Positions 57,364-64,000 of a stretch of 64,000 nt of DNA are shown here, in pieces. Within the stretch, counting starts at the first letter, position 1. Each line of letters opens with the position of its first letter. The position numbers and the translations under genes were made by a program. The notes beneath the pieces are model-generated. The model was not told the DNA's origin, ran no database searches, and saw only the letters and a list, made by a program, of their open reading frames with translations. Location: contig CAIIXF020000003.1 of NCBI GenBank assembly GCA_903813345.2, positions 23,265,248 to 23,329,247 on the forward strand. The letters are read 5' to 3'. This DNA is from Owenia fusiformis (taxonomy: Eukaryota > Annelida > Polychaeta > Sabellida > Oweniidae).

Positions 57364-60300
57364 ATGGAAAAGTTGCAAAATGAAGTGCATTTTCTTCGAG
57401 CTCAACTAAAAGATAGAGATAGACAAATACTACAATTACAAAATCAACTGATTGATAAGGTATGTAGCTATTATGAAAATATTCGTTGTATGCAAGAAAC
57501 GGCTTAGTACACGATCGAAAGTCTAATCTTTATCTATTTCTAAAAAATCATTTAAATTTAAATTTTTTTTTATTTTCTGAGAAAGCAAGAGATATTGGCA
57601 AAAATCTGGGATAAGAAAATTATTTAAGATTCAAATTATGAAGGTCTTATTTATTCTGGTGTCATCGCTACTGTAACGACCCTGGGCACGCTCGTCCAGG
57701 AAGCTGTAGTGTGACTAGCCAGATACTCGACATGAAGGGAAGTGTGCTAAATTCACTACACAGTTCAAGAATCGAACTCAGGACCATAAATGTGGGCATG
57801 ATTTGCACTTTTCTTATTCTAGGAGCAAACCAGGCCTATAACTTGAAGCCTTATCATTTTTTAGGGAAATGGTAATTCTCGTCGCACATAGAATTTGTTG
57901 GGTTGTTACATCACGGACAAATTTTTGTGACAGGCATAGGCAGTGTCTGCCATCACTGCATCACTGTTGCCATCACTGCATCAACAATAACTTTCCAGAT
58001 TGTCATATATGTCAAGTTCTGTCAAGTCATGCATTATTACCTTAACATTATGCCACTATTGGCATGGCCAGGGGATCTAATTCTTACATATTTGATACAT
58101 GTGAATAAGTTCATGTTTTAGGAGAAGCCATTCTTTCCCACTGGAGTAACTAACACTCATGACATCTCAAAATTATGTACAGAAAAGTTGACCAATGAGA
58201 GCATAGCAAGGCATAGCAGGCAACTTATCCTCCCTGAGATTGGCGTGAAAGGTCAGTAGTACCTGGATGTTCTTTAGTTTTTTTAAAGCCTTACACATAA
58301 TACACATTTTATTTCTTTGCTCTTTCTTACGTACTATATAATTTATGGATCTGAAATCTAGCTTATGATTTGAAAATTTATAGTTTGTCAATCTAAATTA
58401 CAGGTCAGCTGTCATTGGCCAACACATCTGCTCTTATAGTTGGTTGTGGAGGGCTCGGTTGTCCCTCTGGTCTCTACCTTACAGCTGCAGGCATAGGTAG
58501 GTACTACAGTTATTTACTATAAGAACATAATACTGTACAAGTACATAATAGTATGATAAATCTATCAGCCAGTATAGTGCACAGCCAATGGACCATAGGA
58601 ATAGTTTATAATAAGTGCACAATTACAATAAATGGAATGGGTGGAAAAGTGCATTGCTGTTGGGATAGGTACTTTTTTAGAAGAAATCATTTGAGAAGTT
58701 TTAGGCCAGCATAAAAGATACATGATGTATATAATGAGGTGAGGTTGCTCTCTCAGCTTTTCATCATATTAAGAATTGATTTTCAGGTAGACTAGGGCTG
58801 GTAGACTATGATGAAGTAGAACTGACTAATCTACACAGACAAGTGTTACACACAGAGAGTTCTATAGGAGTGACAAAATCATCATCTGCAGCTTTAACAT
58901 GTACAAGGTATAATTGGAGAATTGGGAGATATACCACAGGATTATTAATTGAAACTGATTTATTTTTTATCTATTATGGACATGTGAGCATATGTTCTCT
59001 GGTATTCTTTGGTCAGTGTCTGTAACAAATGGCAGGTTGGTTGTGACATATTGCATGCTAATGTCTTGTTTATTTTTTAGGTTGAACAGTAAAGTTGAGT
59101 GTGTGCCATACCATATTGTATTAAATAGTGAAAATGCACTGGACATCATTAAGCAGTATCCTTTGAATAATACTATTAATGCTAAATAAAACCATGAGAT
59201 ACATTCTGTAGATATTATATTCTCCCACTATGCAATATTTCATACAAAAAGTGCCAGAGCATACCATTTTACCAAGCAGTATCAAGAATACATCAGCATA
59301 AAAAACTAAAATCATTTGTAATGGTGAGAGAGTTGTGTGACGAGCCAATTGTGAATTGGGAGTATCTAACATAATGTTACTATTTCCTTGATTCATACTT
59401 ACAAGATATGACATTGTCCTGGACTGCACGGACAATGTAGCCACCAGGTATCTGCTGAATGATGCTTGTGTCTTAGCCAAGAAACCTCTAGTATCTGGGA
59501 GTGCTCTTCGATTTGAAGGACAGGTAAGGCGGAGAGTCTGTACTAGGCTATTCTTTGAAACCTCACTGTTTTTTTTTATTAACAACCATGGGACATACAG
59601 GCCTGGAAATGTCAGGGAATTTTGTATCAGAACTGAAAAAAGTAAAAACTTGATAGGAAACAGCCTGTTGATAAATTTATTGATGAGATACTTGGACTAA
59701 TGCCTAATTTACTCCGATTCATCATGATTTAAAAAAAAGGTTTGGTCAATTTGAAGCAAGTTGAAATCAGTTTTGAACAAAATACTGCAATTAGCCGGGT
59801 GCTGGCCGATGAATAGGAGCAAATGTGACCTTTAGTGGCTGTGTAAAGCAAGGAAATCTGGAAATAATGTATTTCCTTAAGAGAGGCATGGGTTTCTGAC
59901 TACTTGAAATGCAAGGAAAGGGTTTACGTAGAATAAAGTACAAGGGAGAACATTGGTAGATTATCAAATATCAACATATTTAATGTTTATCATGTCTAGA
60001 CTTTGCCCTGGAAGATTTAATAGATTTGTATGTTGTATTTCTAGCTGACAGTTTATAACTACCAAGGTGGACCTTGCTACAGATGTCTTTACCCTAAACC
60101 TCCACCCCCAGAGACTGTTACTAATTGCTCAGATGGAGGTGTACTCGGTGTCAGTAAGTTACACAAAACTTTAAATATTCAAGAAAGAGCTACTGTGTTC
60201 AGTTGAAATGCATCTTTTGCGAAAAAGAAGTCTGTTTGATTGTTGAAAGTACATATATAAGTAAATTGATTTCCAATGGTATGACACAAATCTTAAGAAA

Positions 60301-63146
60301 ATGAGAACACTGCCCTTCCCCAGGTATTAAGATATTTACTTTATTTAGAAATGTACTTTTCAGTTCCAGGTATTATTGGATGCCTACAAGCCCTGGAAGT
60401 TATAAAGATTGTAACAAATATAGAATGTATCCTTGTTTCAAATAAGCCAGTATGACAAGATTATCTGGTAACTTAGCATGTGCACTGGAAATTACACGAG
60501 CTTTTGGATACAGGATTAATTCCAAGGAAAAAATGAATATGCAAATGGACTACAGGGACGAGGGAGATATACATATTTCCCTCATGATAAACCTATAAAC
60601 ACTGTATGAACACTCCATAATGTATATCAATGCTATGCAAATACCAATTACATCAATTATATAAGATTGTATAAAGATTACCAGATTGACATTTCAATCA
60701 AAAATATTAGAAGTTATAATACCTTGACTCTCCTCTAGCTTCATATAAGCAAAAAATGCTGTTATTTGATGGACTTGATGGTTCATTCCGGAATATACGT
60801 CTCCGTCCTCGGCAGCCATCCTGTATATTATGTGGAGATGCACCATCTATTAGTAAACTTATAAACTATGAAGAATTTTGTGGTTCCAAACCAGATGATA
60901 AGGTATTTTAAAACCATCGGTTGCCTCATCTTTTTTACTATAATTATGAATACAAATTTATTTGTAATGATGAATAATTTGTAGATTTCAATAAAAAAAT
61001 CCTTTGGAGACTTGTAATATTAAGGAAAATGATCGCAAGGTTAGATATAAAGATTATGAATTCTTATGTACAGGTTTGTCCAAGTAAGTAAATTAAATGA
61101 CAAATAATTTTTATTTTAGTGTAGACTGGTGCGACTTCTTGAATCAAAAGAGAGAATATCACCTAAGGTAAGAAACAATAAAAAAGTTGAAGATTATTAA
61201 TTAAGCAGTTTTTTGTTTTTCAATTTAAAGTTAATAAAGAATTTCGTAATAATGAATACATTTACAAAAATACATGATTTTATGGTTCATTCAGATCTTT
61301 ACGAAATAGACTAATGATTATGATAACATGTACATGTTCATTAAATCTCTAACATTTACACCTTGTTTGATTTTTTTTATTATTCATTCCAGGATTATGC
61401 TAGTGTCTTAGAGTCGGACACATCACATGTCCTCGTTGATGTACGTTTGCCTGGAGAGCTAGAGATCTGCAAAATAGCATCGCCTCTTAGTATCCTTTAC
61501 ATATCTATTTCATACTGGTTATAATGGTTTCACTGGTCCCCACCTGGTCTTTAAAAATGGATGAACTTCTGTTCATTTTTATTTTCATCATTCTCACCAA
61601 GAGGGGGTCGATCTGTATACTAATATTTTACCCTTAGTTTAATAGTAGCATCCGGTTACTGAATAGCAAATCAGTCACGTGTATATACATCCAAGGGCTC
61701 CTATAATCTAGTGAGAGTTCCTCACTTCGGCAACCAGGATGTTAATAGGCCATAACAGGAAGCAACCAAGACGTTATGAAATTCAATAGATGATGTCCTG
61801 GTTGCTCAAGTGAGGAATTCTCACTCAATTGTTAGAACTTATGGATATACTTGCTCTTGACTGCCTAGATTTTTGATAACCGGATGTTACTGTTAGCATA
61901 TGGGTAACATAACTCCTTTATAACCAAGTGGGGACCAGTGGGTTTGTAGGGCTTTATTTTCAATTTCCTTTGGGTTTCTCGCTCACCAGTTGTTTTATTT
62001 AATACATATAGTGTAGATATCAGTTAAACTAAACACAACAAAGATTTTGTTAATTTATCATGGTTGCCCCTCACCAGTTGTATTAATATTAGTAAAGAAG
62101 GTAGTTAATTAAACAAAACCAAAAGGTTGTTTAGCTGTGAATTATGGTACTAGTATGTTCCTTAACCCCTCCCTCACTAGATATTCCTATAGGAGAGATG
62201 AATGATCAGGCTCACATCAGCACACTGAAGGCAATGATTGACTCCATTAGGGTAGAGGAGGGACCCGTCCCAGGTAAATACACTGGAGAATTCAACCCAT
62301 AATTCACAGCCTTGAAATATACTAGAGGCTACCATTTCTTACATTCACATTTTTAGCAATGCAGAATTGAATTTGTATTTTTATAATCACTTCTAAAAGA
62401 GAAACTACAAGGATATAATGTATTAATGTGCTAACTGATGTATTTCCAGTTTATGTTGTATGCAGAGCTGGCAATGACTCTCAGAAAGCTGTAGTTGCAC
62501 TAAGAGAGAAGCTACTAAGATATATTGTATTAATATGACACATTTGATGTATTTCCAGTTTATGTTGTATGCAGAGCTGGCAATGACTCTCAGAGAGCTG
62601 TAGTTGCACTAAGAGAGAAGCTACTAAGATATATTGTATTAATATGATACATCTTTTGTATTTTCAGTTTATGTTGTATGCAGAGCTGGCAATGACTCTC
62701 AGAGAGCTGTAGTTGCACTAAGAGAGAAGCTACTAAGATATATTGTATTAATATGATACATCTTTTGTATTTTCAGTTTATGTTGTATGCAGAGCTGGCA
62801 ATGACTCTCAGAGAGCTGTAGTTGCACTAAGAGAGAAGCTACTAAGATATATTGTATTAATATGATACATCTTTTGTATTTTCAGTTTATGTTGTATGCA
62901 GAGCTGGCAATGACTCTCAGAGAGCTGTAGTTGCACTAAGAGAGAAGCTACTAAGATATATTGTATTAATATGATACATCTTTTGTATTTTCAGTTTATG
63001 TTGTATGCAGAGCTGGCAATGACTCTCAGAGAGCTGTAGTTGCACTAAGAGAGAAGCTACAAGGATTGGATGTTGAGATGAAAGACATTAAGGGAGGACT
63101 TCTAGCTTGGGCTAGTCAGGTGGACTCTGAATTCCCAGTGTACTGA
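57364..63146 (+). CDS. MOCS3: MOCS3/UBA4: adenylyltransferase and sulfurtransferase for MOCS2A and URM1 (452 aa, 13 exons)
   Basis: Exons 57364-57459, 58122-58251, 58404-58496, 58787-58907, 59081-59155, 59406-59523, 60045-60153, 60364-60426, 60739-60902, 61120-61167, 61393-61489, 62181-62273 and 62995-63146 keep frame throughout, giving 452 residues (human 460). An N-terminal coiled coil ([19 protein letters not shown]) precedes the ThiF/E1-like domain with the nucleotide loop VGCGGLGCP (88-96) and [18 protein letters not shown]. The E1-type cysteine is Cys239 in TVTNCSDGG, the same number as in human. The zinc cysteines are 222/225 and 297/300. The C-terminal rhodanese domain has its persulfide Cys at 407 ([11 protein letters not shown]). 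The cytosolic enzyme activates and thiolates URM1 (tRNA 2-thiouridine) and MOCS2A (molybdopterin synthase). The last exon's acceptor region is repeated six times; only the last copy continues into the true C-terminus. Confidence 0.97.
57672..57800. mobile_element. Truncated relative of the 35939-36105 TIR element
   Basis: It starts TGTAACGACCCT and carries 'agtgtgctaaatt' and an inverted B-box-like 'aatcgaactcaggac', in the same order as the complete copy. The second inverted end is missing. It lies in MOCS3 intron 1. Confidence 0.65.
59012..59075. repeat. Fragment of the hairpin-ended repeat next to a MOCS3 acceptor
   Basis: The inverted segment 'gtctgtaacaaatggcaggt...gtgacatattgcatgctaatgtcttgt' belongs to the family's 5' half and ends 6-10 bp before the polypyrimidine/AG (59072-59080) of MOCS3 exon 5. 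Confidence 0.7.
61531..61940. mobile_element. 410-bp foldback element in MOCS3 intron 11
   Basis: cactggtccccacctggt (61531-61548) is inverse to accaagtggggaccagtg (61923-61940). Inner matches 'tagtagcatccggtta' against 'taaccggatgttactg' and 'agagttcctcacttcg' against 'caagtgaggaattctc' extend the arms. Confidence 0.85.
62404..63058 (+). repeat. Six tandem copies of the 3' splice site and first ~77 bases of the last MOCS3 exon
   Basis: Exon starts after an AG lie at 62460, 62559, 62668, 62777, 62886 and 62995 (spacing 99, then 109 four times). Each copy encodes [12 protein letters not shown]. The first five run into LRYIVLI and a stop; only the sixth reads on to the true C-terminus. 'actacaaggat' occurs both in the intron just left of the array (62404) and in the exon at its right border (about 63058), so the duplicated unit is bounded by a short homology. 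Confidence 0.95.
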
Positions 63147-64000
63147 AGAACAATAAGTGCCATATTATGAAGATCAATGTGTATTTATTATCTAAATTGG
63201 AAGTATTGGTGTTGCAAAGAATACAAAAATACTGTGAACTCAAAATGATAAATAATGCTCATACATGTCTGTATAAATAAACTTTGAACTTAATATTCCT
63301 GAAAACAGACTGCAATTCTAAAGAAATGAACATTTCTAAGAGATTTGAGGGGTTCTTTTAATTTGTACTGCTATATAAGGTATATGGTAAGGATGGTTGC
63401 CAGAAACTATCATGTACTGTGCTTCATCAATTGGATTAGGAACATAATCAAGCATTCTCAGAATAGGACGGGATACTTCAAATTGAATTTACTTCCCAAA
63501 TAAGATTAAGTTTATTAATTTCATTAATTAGTAACTACCCATATCTGGGTATATGAATATTACATACTGCCCTCCCTACTTTAAAAACACCCCTGTTTGA
63601 GAGAGCTGTTTGTCATTTTGGAGGTTCTTGCTAAAGTGAAGGGTATAAAACAATTTATCCTATACTTAGTAGTGCTATAGCTAAATAACATGTTGGAATA
63701 TAATTAATATCTTTAATTAAGCGATACTTCATGCCTATGCATAGCATTCATCCCCACATGTATTTTGTCGAAGAAATTAAGAATATTGGTTGATAAATAA
63801 GCAAGAAGACAACTCCTCTATGCACGAATGTGGTTCAGAGAAAAATGCATTTAAGTTCTCATAGAAACCAATGGTAGATTAATATTTAAAACTAATCAAC
63901 ATTGGTTTATTTTGAGGTTTAGCAAATTCAGAAAAGATTGACAAGAAAACTTGTAAAACAAAATTCAAAATACTTTTGCCACTATTAGGTTGCATATTAC
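63147..64000. other. MOCS3 3' UTR and intergenic sequence
   Basis: AATAAA at 63276-63281 is the likely poly(A) signal, 130 bases after the stop. The rest is AT-rich with nothing recognised. Confidence 0.6.

Noticed and set aside
59121-59585. 154-codon minus-strand frame
   Set aside because: Covers MOCS3 exon 6 and flanking introns in antisense; MOCS3 is clearly the real gene.
1-64000. Search for reverse transcriptase, integrase, capsid or envelope-bearing elements
   Set aside because: None recognised in any frame; the mobile DNA seen is short and non-coding.

Overview
This is a eukaryotic window: AT-rich, with short GT-AG exons separated by long introns, polyadenylation signals and many short terminal-inverted-repeat elements. 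There are no operons or bacterial signals. The gene set (ANKRD27/Varp, RPP40, MOCS3, a DEG/ENaC channel, an Mpv17-family protein, secreted PAN-domain proteins) fits a bilaterian. Intron-rich conserved genes, lineage-specific secreted proteins and dense MITEs suggest a marine invertebrate. A mollusc or another lophotrochozoan is my best guess, but the sequence does not prove it.

Layout. (1) 218-365 (+) is the last exon of an unidentified cysteine-rich secreted-type protein. (2) 31293 down to 1782 (-) is ANKRD27, with 20 exons giving 762 residues in continuous frame, up to the second CHPLC-x-C-x2-C motif. The C-terminal ankyrin block is not in the window. Its 17.1-kb intron (22066-4961) holds two plus-strand paralogues (7943-13619 and 18150-20433), each with a signal peptide, a PAN/apple-like domain and four hemopexin-like repeats. 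(3) 37073-34246 (-) is an MPV17L-like inner-membrane protein. It sits head-to-head, 763 bp away, with RPP40. (4) 37837-54932 (+) is RPP40, with 9 exons and 358 residues. Its 7.6-kb fifth intron contains a complete intronless DEG/ENaC channel gene (48481-50130, same strand). (5) 57364-63146 (+) is MOCS3/UBA4, with 13 exons and 452 residues and all key cysteines present.

Two themes stand out. First, tandem arrays repeatedly sit on exon edges. A 54-bp unit carrying a 5' splice site is repeated 5 times in the second PAN gene. A roughly 109-bp unit carrying a 3' splice site and the start of the last exon is present 6 times in MOCS3. A 59-bp unit carrying the RPP40 stop codon is repeated about 14 times. 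A minisatellite of acceptor-like sequence abuts an ANKRD27 exon. Second, the introns are full of foldback (palindromic) elements and MITEs of many unrelated families. Several have visible target-site duplications, and several end within 10-30 bp of a splice site.

Functionally the genes are unrelated housekeeping or membrane genes: endosomal Rab/retromer traffic, RNase P/MRP, tRNA thiolation and molybdopterin synthesis, a mitochondrial or peroxisomal membrane protein, and a sodium channel. The clustering is positional and driven by nesting, not by a shared pathway. No retrovirus, LTR element or Polinton was recognised.
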